Source of the DNA: Anaerozeibacter quisquiliarum
GTDB taxonomy: Bacteria; Bacillota; Clostridia; Christensenellales; Aristaeellaceae
Length of the DNA: 64,000 bases
Assembly: GCA_051162045.1 (NCBI GenBank)
Contig: JBISDI010000013.1
Strand: one strand, 5' to 3'
The stretch's first letter is position 1; each line of letters begins with the position of its first letter. A program made the translations under genes and the position numbers. Shown here piece after piece: positions 7,576 to 16,160 of this stretch. The notes under the pieces are model-generated. The model searched no databases. It was given only the letters and a program-made list of their open reading frames with translations, and was not told the origin of the DNA.

Positions 7576-8592
7576 GTGAGACAAGAGACGCTGCGCAGGC
7601 TGATTTCACTGGGGCTGTTGATTCTGCTTTTGCTGGTGTTCGGGTTTGCATCGGACAAGTTCTTTACGCCGGCGAATATTTACAACATGCTCCGGGAGTG
7701 CTCGCTCGTTGGTATCTTGGCGATTGGCGTCACGCTCGTCATCATTACCGGCGGCAACGACCTGTCCGGCGGCGCACTGATGGGCGTATGCTGCATGGTC
7801 ATCGCCCACTTTCTGCACTACACGTCGCTTGAGCTCGGATGGGTCATCCTGTTGGCGTTCCTGATGGCGGTGGCAGGCGGGCTGTTCAACGGCTTTGCGG
7901 TCTCCAGCCTGAGGATTCCGGACTTCATCGCGACACTGTCCACAAAATTCGTGTTTGTTGGCCTCATGTATGTGCTGGCGATACACGACCAGTACGGAGG
8001 GCTGACCACTGTCTCCATCCGCGACCCGGTCATCAAATGGTTCGGCGGCAAGATCGCCTCCGGGCCCTTCGAAGGGCTGTATTATTGCACGATCGCGTTC
8101 GTCGCGCTGGCGTCCATGGCGCAGTTCCTCCTCAAGCGCACCCAGTTGGGCATCAATCTGTACGCGATTGGCGCCAACCGGAATTCCGCAGAGATCTCCG
8201 GCATCAGCTTTGTGCGGACGAAGATGGCCGCGTTCCTCATCTCCGGCGTCTGCGCCTTTGTTGCCGCGCTGTTTTTTATCGGAAAGACGAGGACGGCCGA
8301 GGCGGGCGGCGGCGTGGGGTACGAGCTAAAGGCGATTTCTGCGACGGTCATCGGAGGCTGCGCGTTTTCGGGCGGGCGCGGCGACATCGTCGGAACGGTG
8401 ATTGGCGTGCTTTTCATGCGCGTGCTGGAAAACGGAATCCTCAAATTCGGTTTCCCGACGCAGACGCAGCAGCTATTGACGGGCATCGTGATCGTGCTGA
8501 TGCTGATCTTCGACGCTTTCTACAACGAATTCATGACGGAGCGCACCCGCAGACGCGGAGCCGCGCTGCGCGAAGTGGCGGTGGTGAAATGA
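7576..8592 (+). CDS. Sugar ABC transporter permease 1 (RbsC-like), cassette 1
   Basis: Integral membrane subunit of a ribose-type importer, 338 residues with about eight to ten hydrophobic segments. GTG at 7576 is chosen because GGGAGGAAG (7561-7569) sits at ideal distance; the frame is open further upstream but has no start with such a site. Family features include SVGITLVIITGGNDLSGGALMG-like sequence near residues 45-65 (ITGGNDLSGG) and the cytoplasmic coupling loop with ATVIGGCAFSGGRGDIVGT near residues 255-275. Its stop overlaps the start of the ATPase gene (ATGA). A second, different permease is encoded after the ATPase, so the membrane channel is probably a heterodimer. Confidence 0.9.
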   Translation: MRQETLRRLISLGLLILLLLVFGFASDKFFTPANIYNMLRECSLVGILAIGVTLVIITGGNDLSGGALMGVCCMVIAHFLHYTSLELGWVILLAFLMAVAGGLFNGFAVSSLRIPDFIATLSTKFVFVGLMYVLAIHDQYGGLTTVSIRDPVIKWFGGKIASGPFEGLYYCTIAFVALASMAQFLLKRTQLGINLYAIGANRNSAEISGISFVRTKMAAFLISGVCAFVAALFFIGKTRTAEAGGGVGYELKAISATVIGGCAFSGGRGDIVGTVIGVLFMRVLENGILKFGFPTQTQQLLTGIVIVLMLIFDAFYNEFMTERTRRRGAALREVAVVK

Positions 8593-10100
8593 GCGCCGAC
8601 CGGATCGTGGAAATGAAGGGAATCGAAAAGGTTTTCGCCCATGCGCATGCGCTGAAGGGCGTCGATTTCAGCGTCCGCAAGGGCGAAGTACACGCGCTGC
8701 TGGGCGAAAACGGCGCGGGAAAATCAACGCTTATCAAGGTTCTCACGGGCGTCTACCCCAAAGACGGCGGGGAGATATGGTTTGACGGCCAGCCCGTCGA
8801 GATCGCCTCCCGCGACGACGCCATGAGGCTGGGCATCGCCGTCATCTTCCAGGAGTTTTCGCTGATCCCCACGCTTTGCGTGACACAGAACATTCTGCTG
8901 GGCAGGGAAAAGCGCAAGCTGGGTATTTTGCGGAAGAAGGCCATGCGCCAGGAAGTTGCGGAGCTGATCCGGCGCTTCGACTTCCCGCTCAACCCCGACG
9001 ATATCATCGAAATGCTGTCCGTCGCCCAGAAGCAGATGGTCGAGATCCTCAAGGCGCTCTCGACCAACGCGCGGCTGATTATCATGGACGAGCCGACCGC
9101 CTCCCTGAGCGCAAAGGAGAGCGAGATGCTCTACAAGATCATCCGGCAGCTGAGGGACCGCGGCGTTGCGATCATCTATATTTCGCACCGGCTGGAGGAG
9201 GTCTTTGCGCTCTCCGACCGGATCACCGTGCTGAGGGACGGCATGCTGGTGGCCACAATCGATCACGAAGACATCGAACCCGATCGGATCGTCCGGATGA
9301 TGATCGGCAAGCAGCTCAGCGACGCCACCGCTTCGCGCCGCCTTTCGATATCGCCCAACCGGACGGTGCTGGAGGTGCGGAATCTTTCGAGCCTTGGAAG
9401 ATTTGAGGATGTCTCCTTCGAGGTGAAGGCGGGCGAGGTGGTCGCGCTGACCGGTTTGGTGGGGTCAGGCCGCACCGAGATTCTCCGAAGCATATTCGGC
9501 GCCGACCGGTACGACTCCGGAGAAATACTGTTCGAGGGGGAAAAGCTGCCGTTCGGCACGGCCAAGGTCATCGCTTTGGGGTTCGGGCTTATTCCGGAGG
9601 ATCGCAGGACTCAGGGATTCATACCGCTTCTCTCGGTAGAGCGCAATGTGGCTTGCACCAATTATGACGCACTGAGCCGCAGGGGCTTTGTACAGCGCAA
9701 TCGGGAGCGGGCGCTTGGGCGCAGGGCCGTGAAGCTCGTCGATCTCAGGCCCGCCAACCCGCTGGTGTCTGTGGGCAACCTGTCCGGCGGCAACCAGCAG
9801 AAGGCGGTGCTCGCCAAGTGGCTTACCCGTGATCTGAAAGTGATCCTTGTGGACGAGCCCACCGTCGGCATCGACATCGGCGCGAAAGACGAGATCTACA
9901 ATTTTATCGACACCGTCGCAAGCCAGGGCGTCGCCGTGCTGCTGGTCAGTTCCGATATCGCGGAGGTTCTCCGAGTGGCGCACAGGATCATCGTCATGAA
10001 AGAGGGCCGGATCATCCACGAGTTCAACGACGGCGTGGCGACGCAGGAGGATATCCTGCTGACGGCCTCGGGCATTCATACCAAGGGAAAGGGAGCGTGA
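8589..10100 (+). CDS. Sugar ABC transporter ATPase with two nucleotide-binding domains (RbsA/MglA-like), cassette 1
   Basis: Energises import by the paired permeases from the cytoplasmic side. The 503-residue protein has two ATPase halves, as usual for the ribose/galactose type. Half 1: Walker A GENGAGKST (about 39-47), signature region LSVAQKQMVEI, Walker B LIIMDEPTASLS, and SHRLEE. Half 2: GLVGSGRTE in place of a full Walker A, which is typical of this family, LSGGNQQKAVLAKWL, and LVDEPTVGIDIGAKDEI. The start ATG overlaps the permease stop in ATGA, implying translational coupling. The next permease begins 3 nt after its stop. Confidence 0.93.
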   Translation: MSADRIVEMKGIEKVFAHAHALKGVDFSVRKGEVHALLGENGAGKSTLIKVLTGVYPKDGGEIWFDGQPVEIASRDDAMRLGIAVIFQEFSLIPTLCVTQNILLGREKRKLGILRKKAMRQEVAELIRRFDFPLNPDDIIEMLSVAQKQMVEILKALSTNARLIIMDEPTASLSAKESEMLYKIIRQLRDRGVAIIYISHRLEEVFALSDRITVLRDGMLVATIDHEDIEPDRIVRMMIGKQLSDATASRRLSISPNRTVLEVRNLSSLGRFEDVSFEVKAGEVVALTGLVGSGRTEILRSIFGADRYDSGEILFEGEKLPFGTAKVIALGFGLIPEDRRTQGFIPLLSVERNVACTNYDALSRRGFVQRNRERALGRRAVKLVDLRPANPLVSVGNLSGGNQQKAVLAKWLTRDLKVILVDEPTVGIDIGAKDEIYNFIDTVASQGVAVLLVSSDIAEVLRVAHRIIVMKEGRIIHEFNDGVATQEDILLTASGIHTKGKGA

Positions 10101-10103
10101 TCC

Positions 10104-11141
10104 ATGAAAAGCAAGGGGCTCGCGCGGCTGTGCGGGAACAGGCAAGTGCTGATTCTGGCCCTGATGTGCCTGGTGTTTACGATCATGCTTCCGGGGAAAT
10201 TTCTGACCATCGGGAATTTTCGCAATATCCTCTACGCGATCTCGCTGCAGGGCATCATGATTTGCGGCGCAACGTTCCCGGTGCTGCTTGCCGGCATCGA
10301 CCGAACGGTCTCGGGTTCCGCGGCGCTCTCGGGCGCGGTGTGCTGCACGGTCATCGTCCGAAGCGGCTTTTCAACGGTCGGCATTGTGCTGGGCGCCCTG
10401 TTGGGGATCGGCGTAGGTCTTCTCAGCGGCCTGTTCCACGGCATTGTGCTCAGTCGCTTCAACATCCCTGCGTTCCTGCTTACGCTGGCGACATCCGAGA
10501 TCCTCTACGGCCTGGTGCAGACCGTGACGGGCAACCAGCTCATCAATGTGATGCGGGCGGACCCTTTCAACTTCGTGGGCAACTCGTGGCTGCTGGGCGT
10601 GCCGATTCCCGTCTACGTCCTGCTGATCTGCTTTGTCTTTACGTATATCATGCTCAACCACACGGTGTACGGCCGGTATTTGTACTGCGTCGGCGGCAAT
10701 CGGGAGGCCGCGAAGCTCTCCGGCATCAACGTCCGGAAGATCATCATTATCGCCTACGTCATTTCCGGCGCGATGGGCGCGCTTTCGGGGCTCATACTCT
10801 CCAGCATGAACCAGCAAGCCTCCGCAGGTCAGGCGAAGGGCTATGAGAACGATGTGCTCGCGGCCATCGTGGTGGGCGGTGTTTCGCTGCGCGGCGGCGC
10901 CGGCACCATCCAGGGGGCCATGTTCGGCGCGCTGCTGATCGGCATACTGACCAACTTCCTGCAGCTGATGGGCATCGCCTCGGTATACCATGATCTCATC
11001 AAGGGCCTCATCATCATCGCGGCGGTCGCGGTCGACATGTATACCAGTTACAAGATGAGCGGCCTCAGGCGCAAGTCCATTCTGAAGCGCATGATGCGCA
11101 AGCGCGCGCCGCGCGAGAGCCGCGTCAGTATGGGCGCATAG
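10104..11141 (+). CDS. Sugar ABC transporter permease 2 (RbsC-like), cassette 1
   Basis: Second membrane subunit, 345 residues, with the same overall plan as the first permease but clearly diverged in sequence. Seen: GATFPVLLAGIDRTVSGSAA near residues 53-72, and VVGGVSLRGGAGTIQGAMFG near residues 255-275, which corresponds to the coupling region of the family. The C-terminus is long and very basic (RRKSILKRMMRKRAPRESR) and probably cytoplasmic. It starts 3 nt after the ATPase stop with GGGAGCG upstream. The two permeases of the cassette are not near-identical copies, so they likely form a mixed channel. Confidence 0.9.
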   Translation: MKSKGLARLCGNRQVLILALMCLVFTIMLPGKFLTIGNFRNILYAISLQGIMICGATFPVLLAGIDRTVSGSAALSGAVCCTVIVRSGFSTVGIVLGALLGIGVGLLSGLFHGIVLSRFNIPAFLLTLATSEILYGLVQTVTGNQLINVMRADPFNFVGNSWLLGVPIPVYVLLICFVFTYIMLNHTVYGRYLYCVGGNREAAKLSGINVRKIIIIAYVISGAMGALSGLILSSMNQQASAGQAKGYENDVLAAIVVGGVSLRGGAGTIQGAMFGALLIGILTNFLQLMGIASVYHDLIKGLIIIAAVAVDMYTSYKMSGLRRKSILKRMMRKRAPRESRVSMGA

Positions 11142-11163
11142 CATGAACGCAAGAAGGGATACC

Positions 11164-12630
11164 ATGAACATTCTGGCGCTTGACATAGGCACGACGAGCA
11201 TGCGGGGCATCCTGTTCGGTCCCGCTGGAGAGGTGCTGGAGACGGTTGGGGAGTCTACGCCGCTGCTTATCGACAAGGAAAAAAACACCATTGAGCAGCG
11301 GCCCGAGGTCTATACCGACGGGACGCTGGCCATCGTGAAAGCGATAGCGGCGCGGAGAAAGGTGGACGCAATCAGCGTAACTGCCTTCCGCTCCGCGCCT
11401 ACGCTGGTGGATCGGACGGGCAATGCGCTGAGGAACTTCATCATGTGGCAGGATACCCGCAACCGCGAGATCTGTCAACGGCTCCGCTACGCAAACGCGG
11501 ACGTCTACCGGACGTGCGGCGCGTCCATCAACACCGTGTTTACGGCTTCCAAGCTGACCTGGCTGAAGGAAAATGAGCCGGAAACCTACGCTCGGGCGTA
11601 TAAGGCGATGGTCGTGCCCGACTACGTCATGCACTTCATGACCGGCGTGTTCGCCACCGACCCCACCTACGGCAGCCGTACGCTCCTCATGGACATCCGC
11701 ACGCTCCGGTGGGACGAGGGGCTTTGCGCACTGTTTGGCGTCGATCCGGAAAAGCTGTGCGAGATTCGGAAACAGAGCGCCGTGCATGGCCGCGTCAACC
11801 GCGAGTTTGCGCGCCTGACAGGCGTCGCCGAAGGAACGCCGGTGGTCAGCGCAGGCGGCGACCAGCAGTGCGGTGCGCTGGGGCTGGGCGTGCTGGATGG
11901 CGGAACCATCGAGGTCAATTCGGGGACGGGCTCGTTCGTCATTTCGCTTGCGGATCGGCTGTATCTGCAAAACCCCTCGGTCATCTACAACGTGGCGGTC
12001 GTGCCGGGCATGTACATCCAGGAGATGAACGTCATCGCCAGCGCCTCGGCGCTGAATTGGCTGATCCGCGAATTCTTCCCCGAGTACTGGGGGGATCCCC
12101 CCGACTTCGCCGCGGTCGATTGTATCGCGGCGCAGACGCCTCCCGGCGCGAACGGGCTCTTCGCGATGCCGCATTTTCAGGGCTGCGGCTCCCGGAATTG
12201 GAACCCGGAGGCCAGGGCCGGATTCTGGGGACTTTCACTGAGTTCCCGCCGTGACGACCTGATCCGCGCGTTGTACGAGGGCATCGCGGCGGAAATCGCC
12301 AAGAGCATCGACGTGCTGCCCGGCCCGTGCCGGGAGGCGGGGACCATCGCCGTGGCCGGAGGGCTGTCGAAGTCCGATATCTACAACCAGATCCTCTGCG
12401 ACATGACCGGACGCACGCTCGTGCGCGGCCGTAACGCGCAGGCGACCGCGGTGGGCGCCTTTGTGTCCGCCGCGGTCGCGCTGGGGCATTATCGGGACTA
12501 TGGGGATGCGCTGGCGGTGGTGCGCCCCGGCGAGGGCGGCCGTGTTTTTCAGCCCGATCCCGAGCGGACGCGCTTTTATCAGGCGTACAAGGCCACGACC
12601 GAAAAGCTCTTCCTCGCCGCAAAACCGTGA
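11164..12630 (+). CDS. FGGY-family carbohydrate kinase, cassette 1
   Basis: Cytoplasmic kinase predicted to phosphorylate the sugar imported by the cassette 1 transporter. ATG at 11164 is preferred over 11143 because AGAAGGGA lies 6-7 nt before it; length is then 488 residues, normal for the family. Visible motifs: phosphate-binding LDIGTTSMRGILF at the N-terminus, IMWQDTRNREI near residue 97, SAGGDQQCGALGLG near residue 232, and the C-terminal ATP site VAGGLSKSDIYNQIL. It resembles the xylulokinase/gluconokinase side of FGGY rather than glycerol kinase. The substrate cannot be read, but the lactonase directly downstream suggests a phosphorylated sugar lactone. Confidence 0.88.
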   Translation: MNILALDIGTTSMRGILFGPAGEVLETVGESTPLLIDKEKNTIEQRPEVYTDGTLAIVKAIAARRKVDAISVTAFRSAPTLVDRTGNALRNFIMWQDTRNREICQRLRYANADVYRTCGASINTVFTASKLTWLKENEPETYARAYKAMVVPDYVMHFMTGVFATDPTYGSRTLLMDIRTLRWDEGLCALFGVDPEKLCEIRKQSAVHGRVNREFARLTGVAEGTPVVSAGGDQQCGALGLGVLDGGTIEVNSGTGSFVISLADRLYLQNPSVIYNVAVVPGMYIQEMNVIASASALNWLIREFFPEYWGDPPDFAAVDCIAAQTPPGANGLFAMPHFQGCGSRNWNPEARAGFWGLSLSSRRDDLIRALYEGIAAEIAKSIDVLPGPCREAGTIAVAGGLSKSDIYNQILCDMTGRTLVRGRNAQATAVGAFVSAAVALGHYRDYGDALAVVRPGEGGRVFQPDPERTRFYQAYKATTEKLFLAAKP

Positions 12631-12694
12631 ACCGCCCGCATCGCCGATTGAAATAAACGGCATCCATTCCAGTAAGGCAGAAAGAAGGAAAAAC

Positions 12695-13759
12695 ATGTCA
12701 AACACAGTTTCGGGGATCACGAGAGAAAGCTGGATTCTGGAGACTTTCCCGGAATGGGGCGTATGGCTGAACGAAGAAATTGAGCGGGAGCATGTCGAGC
12801 CCGGAACCTTCGCCATGTGGTGGCTTGGCTGTACGGGGATCTGGCTCAAAACGGAAAACAATACGAATCTTGTGACGGACCTGTGGTGCAGTACGGGCAA
12901 AAAGTCCCATGGCACCGGATTGATGAAGCAGGGCCACCAGCACATGAAGATGATCGGCTGCCTGAAGATTCAGCCCAATCTCCGAAACGTGCCCTGCGTC
13001 ATCGATCCCTTTGCCATGAAGCATGTGGACGCGCTGCTGGCCACCCACGACCATTCCGACCACATGGATGTCAACGTGGCGGCGGCAATCCTGAAGAACT
13101 GTCCCGAATGCCGCTTCATCGGCCCGGAAAATTGCGTGAAAAAATGGAGGGACTGGAGTGTGCCCGCCGAGCGGTGCACCGTCGTGCGCCCCGGTGATGT
13201 TGTCACCGTCAAGGACGTCGCGATCAAGGCGCTGGATTCCTTCGACCGCACCGAACTGGTGACCGTGCCGCCGGAGACTATCCTCAAGGGCACGATGCCG
13301 CAGGATATGGACGTGCGCGCGGTGAATTACCTTTTTCAAACGCCGGGTGGTTCGCTCTATCACAGTGGCGATTCACACTATTCCAATTACTACGCAAAGC
13401 ACGGCAACGATCATGAGATCGACGTCGCGCTGGGCTCGTTTGGGGAGAATCCCCGCGGCATCACGGACAAGATGACTTCCATCGACATTCTGCGCATGGC
13501 CGAATGCCTGCGCTGCAAGGTCGTCATTCCAATTCATCACGACATCTGGACCAACTTCAAGGCGGATCCCGGCGAGATCCTGACGCTGTACGACCTGAGG
13601 CGTTACCGCCTGCAATACGCGTTCAAGCCCTTCATCTGGGAGGTTGGCGGAAAATTCGTATGGCCGCAGGACAGGGATCGCCTGCAATACATGTACGACC
13701 GGGGCTTTGAGGACGCCTTTGCCGTGGAGCCTGACCTGCCCTTCAAATCCATGCTGTGA
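12695..13759 (+). CDS. ulaG: UlaG-type L-ascorbate-6-phosphate lactonase family (metallo-beta-lactamase fold)
   Basis: UlaG opens the lactone ring of L-ascorbate 6-phosphate to 3-keto-L-gulonate 6-phosphate. The ATG at 12695 gives 354 residues, the length I recall for E. coli UlaG, and the sequence runs along the family: WLGCTGIWLKTENNTNLVTD near the N-terminus, metal-binding THDHSDHMD (about residue 115), ALDSFDRTELVT, YHSGDSHYSNYYAKHGN and VVIPIHHDIW. AAAGAAGGAAAAA precedes the start. Unlike the classical ula locus there is no PTS transporter and no ulaD/E/F in the window: here the gene follows an ABC transporter and an FGGY kinase that could supply the phosphate. Family membership is firm; exact substrate is inferred. 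Confidence 0.88.
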   Translation: MSNTVSGITRESWILETFPEWGVWLNEEIEREHVEPGTFAMWWLGCTGIWLKTENNTNLVTDLWCSTGKKSHGTGLMKQGHQHMKMIGCLKIQPNLRNVPCVIDPFAMKHVDALLATHDHSDHMDVNVAAAILKNCPECRFIGPENCVKKWRDWSVPAERCTVVRPGDVVTVKDVAIKALDSFDRTELVTVPPETILKGTMPQDMDVRAVNYLFQTPGGSLYHSGDSHYSNYYAKHGNDHEIDVALGSFGENPRGITDKMTSIDILRMAECLRCKVVIPIHHDIWTNFKADPGEILTLYDLRRYRLQYAFKPFIWEVGGKFVWPQDRDRLQYMYDRGFEDAFAVEPDLPFKSML

Positions 13760-13768
13760 GGAGAAATT

Positions 13769-14818
13769 ATGACCAGAACGCTTCCGTTTGAAAAAATCCG
13801 CCTGGGCAGTATAGAAAAGTGTTACGCTGTACTCGGCGTGGAATTGGAGGGCAAACCCTGCCTGTACTTCGGAGGCGAGGGAACGGGTTCCGTCCGGGCC
13901 TTTCGTGGAGACGGATTCGACCGGTGCGACGTGATCTGGGAGGGTGGCGGCGGCACGATGTCCATCGTCCCCCTCCCGGGATACGACGGCTGGGCGCTGG
14001 CCTCGCGCGGGTTTTACTCGATGATCGAGTGCGGCGGCAGCACCGTGGAAATCATCCGTTACCGGGGCGGCGCGTTCTCCCACGAGACCGTCGCGGCGCT
14101 GCCCTTTCTGCACCGCTTCGATACGCTAAAGGCCCCCGACGGCACGCGCTATCTCTTCGCGGCGACGCTCCATGGCGGCAAGGCGGACAAGGAGGACTGG
14201 TCCAGGCCCGGCCACCTGTATTGGGGCGTTCTGCCCGGGGATCTGGACGACCCCTTTCGCGTGGCGCTTGATCGGCTTCCCGGAGATTTTTATATCAACC
14301 ACGGCTTCTGCCGAGGAACGTGGGAGGGACGCGAGGCGGCGTTTACCGCCAGCCGGGAGGGTGTGTTCGTCACGTTGCCGCCGGAGGAAAGGGGAAATGC
14401 GTGGCAGACGCAGCGGCTGCTTGATTTTCCGGTCAGCGACATCGCCGTCGCGGACGTGAACGGCGATGGGAAGCAGGAGATCGCGGCCCTGATGCCCTTC
14501 CACGGGAATGAATTCAGAATTTTTCAACGGGAAGGGGAAGAGTACCGGGGGGATTTTTCCTATCCGGTGGAGAATGACTTCTATCATGCCGTAATCAGCG
14601 GCCGGATCGGCAAGGAACTGATGTTTGTGGGGGGAGCCCGCAAGCTGGCGGCGGACCTGTTCCTGATCCGCTGGGACGGGGATAGCAAGGCGTATTGCGC
14701 GCAGCAGATTGAGAAAGGGCCCGGGCCGAGCAATCTCGCCATTCTGAATACTTCGTCGGGCGACTTGCTCTTGAGCGCCAACCGGATGATCCATGAGGCG
14801 GCCGCGTACAGATTTTGA
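13769..14818 (+). CDS. Unknown protein with FG-GAP/VCBS-like repeat, cassette 1
   Basis: Function unknown. 349 residues, ATG 9 nt after the lactonase stop with GAGGAGAAATT upstream, so surely part of the same operon. No signal peptide or membrane segment, so probably cytoplasmic, which is odd for the fold it suggests. The sequence alternates short beta-like stretches with turns. Residues about 224-240 carry DIAVADVNGDGKQEIAAL, a typical calcium-loop motif of FG-GAP/VCBS blades, and other segments (CLYFGGEGTGSVRAFRGDGF, MSIVPLPGYDGWALASRGFY) fit further blades. A seven-bladed beta-propeller is a reasonable inference. It could be a lactone- or sugar-processing enzyme or a sensor working with the lactonase and kinase. 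Confidence 0.75.
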   Translation: MTRTLPFEKIRLGSIEKCYAVLGVELEGKPCLYFGGEGTGSVRAFRGDGFDRCDVIWEGGGGTMSIVPLPGYDGWALASRGFYSMIECGGSTVEIIRYRGGAFSHETVAALPFLHRFDTLKAPDGTRYLFAATLHGGKADKEDWSRPGHLYWGVLPGDLDDPFRVALDRLPGDFYINHGFCRGTWEGREAAFTASREGVFVTLPPEERGNAWQTQRLLDFPVSDIAVADVNGDGKQEIAALMPFHGNEFRIFQREGEEYRGDFSYPVENDFYHAVISGRIGKELMFVGGARKLAADLFLIRWDGDSKAYCAQQIEKGPGPSNLAILNTSSGDLLLSANRMIHEAAAYRF

Positions 14819-14833
14819 CGGGAACGGGGAATT

Positions 14834-15790
14834 ATGGATAAGGATCAGAACGAGCAGGAATTGATGAGCATTGTTTCCTATCTGTATTATTATGCGGATA
14901 TGAACCAGTCTGATATTGCGGACAGGCTGTTCGCGTCCAGATCTACTGTGTCAAGGCTTTTGAAGAAGGCCCGGCAGAGCGGCGTGGTCGAGCTGAAAAT
15001 CAACGAACCCTGGCAGCGGGATTTGACAATGGAGGATGAGATCAAAACCAGCTTTTCCATCAGCCGGGTCCGCGTGCTCAAGCATGATACGTCCGACCCA
15101 TCCGACGTGCTCAAAGCGCTGGGCCAGATGGCTTCCTACTACGTTAGCTGTACCGCCGAGAGCCATTCGATTCTGGGCCTCTCCTGGGGCAATACCATTG
15201 CCCATGTGGTCGATTCCATCGGCATCAGCAAGAACATCCCGTTTACCGTTGTTCCGATCATGGGCAGCATGACCTGGCCCAGTTCGAATCCGAAGAGCCT
15301 TGAGCTCAGCTACCGCTTCTCCAAAATCTTCGGCGGGCGCTATTTCCCGCTGGACGCGCCGCTGTACGCGTCTTCCGGGGAGCAGTACCGGCAGTTGATC
15401 CAAAATCCCGGAAATGCCGAGGCCATCGAGATGGCCCGCAAAGCGGACTTTATCCTCACCAGCGTGGGATCCATCATCAGCCGAAGCTGGAATACCGTCA
15501 TCGGTTTCGAGAATCTGGCCCGGCTCTGGGAAATCGGATGCGTCGGCCACATCGGCGGACACTTTTTCGACATCGGCGGACACGAGATCGAAGGCAACTT
15601 CAAGGAGATGCTGATCGGCCTGACATTGGAGGAGATCCGCGCCAGCCGCAACGTGATCTGCGTGGCCGCCACGGAGCAAAAGGCGGAGGCGGTCTATGGC
15701 GCTCTGCGGGGTGGTCTGATCGACACACTGATGATTACCCATCCGCTCTCGGAGAAGTTGATGGAAATCGTCAGAAAGCGAAGCCTGTAA
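14834..15790 (+). CDS. SorC-family sugar-responsive transcription regulator, cassette 1
   Basis: DNA-binding regulator, 318 residues. The N-terminal helix-turn-helix spans about residues 15-55 (MNQSDIADRLFASRSTVSRL), followed by a SorC/DeoR-type sugar-binding domain that normally binds a phosphorylated sugar: SILGLSWGNTIAHVV, VPIMGSM, DFILTSVGSI and GHIGGHFFD. The gene is last in cassette 1 and 14 nt after the unknown protein gene, with GGGGAATT before the ATG. It probably controls cassette 1, and possibly cassette 2 downstream, with the product of the FGGY kinase as effector. I found no clear operator palindrome at the cassette 1 promoter. Confidence 0.9.
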   Translation: MDKDQNEQELMSIVSYLYYYADMNQSDIADRLFASRSTVSRLLKKARQSGVVELKINEPWQRDLTMEDEIKTSFSISRVRVLKHDTSDPSDVLKALGQMASYYVSCTAESHSILGLSWGNTIAHVVDSIGISKNIPFTVVPIMGSMTWPSSNPKSLELSYRFSKIFGGRYFPLDAPLYASSGEQYRQLIQNPGNAEAIEMARKADFILTSVGSIISRSWNTVIGFENLARLWEIGCVGHIGGHFFDIGGHEIEGNFKEMLIGLTLEEIRASRNVICVAATEQKAEAVYGALRGGLIDTLMITHPLSEKLMEIVRKRSL

Positions 15791-15815
15791 TGCGGATAAA
15801 GCCATTATCACGGCC

Positions 15816-15852
15816 GCGTCAAGGGAGCTGTGTAAACTCGGGAACTTGACGC
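15816..15852 (+). terminator. Weak stem-loop at the end of cassette 1
   Basis: GCGTCAAG (15816-15823) pairs with CTTGACGC (15845-15852) around a 21-nt loop; no T-run. The rest of the gap 15791-16082 shows no gene. Confidence 0.35.
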
Positions 15853-16082
15853 TCAATAGAACAAATCCGAGAACAACAAATCGATCCGGCCGAGCACCAA
15901 AGGCCCGTCTGGAACAGGCGCCGTCCATTTCTATCCGCCGTTTATTGCGCTGAGATAAGCCGCGGGAAAGCGGAATCTTCGTTCGGGCTTACCCGGAACA
16001 GAGCGCCTATTCTCCCGCCGATTTCCCGACCCACGCCGTCGAATGGTATCCGTCGGAAATTGTGTATCCTTAAATATACTTG

Positions 16083-16112
16083 TTGACAATATTATCCAGA
16101 GTATGCTATACT
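16083..16112 (+). promoter_or_regulatory. Sigma-A promoter of cassette 2
   Basis: TTGACA (16083-16088), 18-nt spacer, TATACT (16107-16112), in a locally AT-rich stretch about 50 nt upstream of the kinase ATG. A short inverted repeat GTAT-N8-ATAC lies just upstream of the -35 box and could be an operator. Confidence 0.8.
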
Positions 16113-16160
16113 GCAACAGAAAATTATTACTTCTTGAGCGTTTATGGCAGAGGTACGGCC

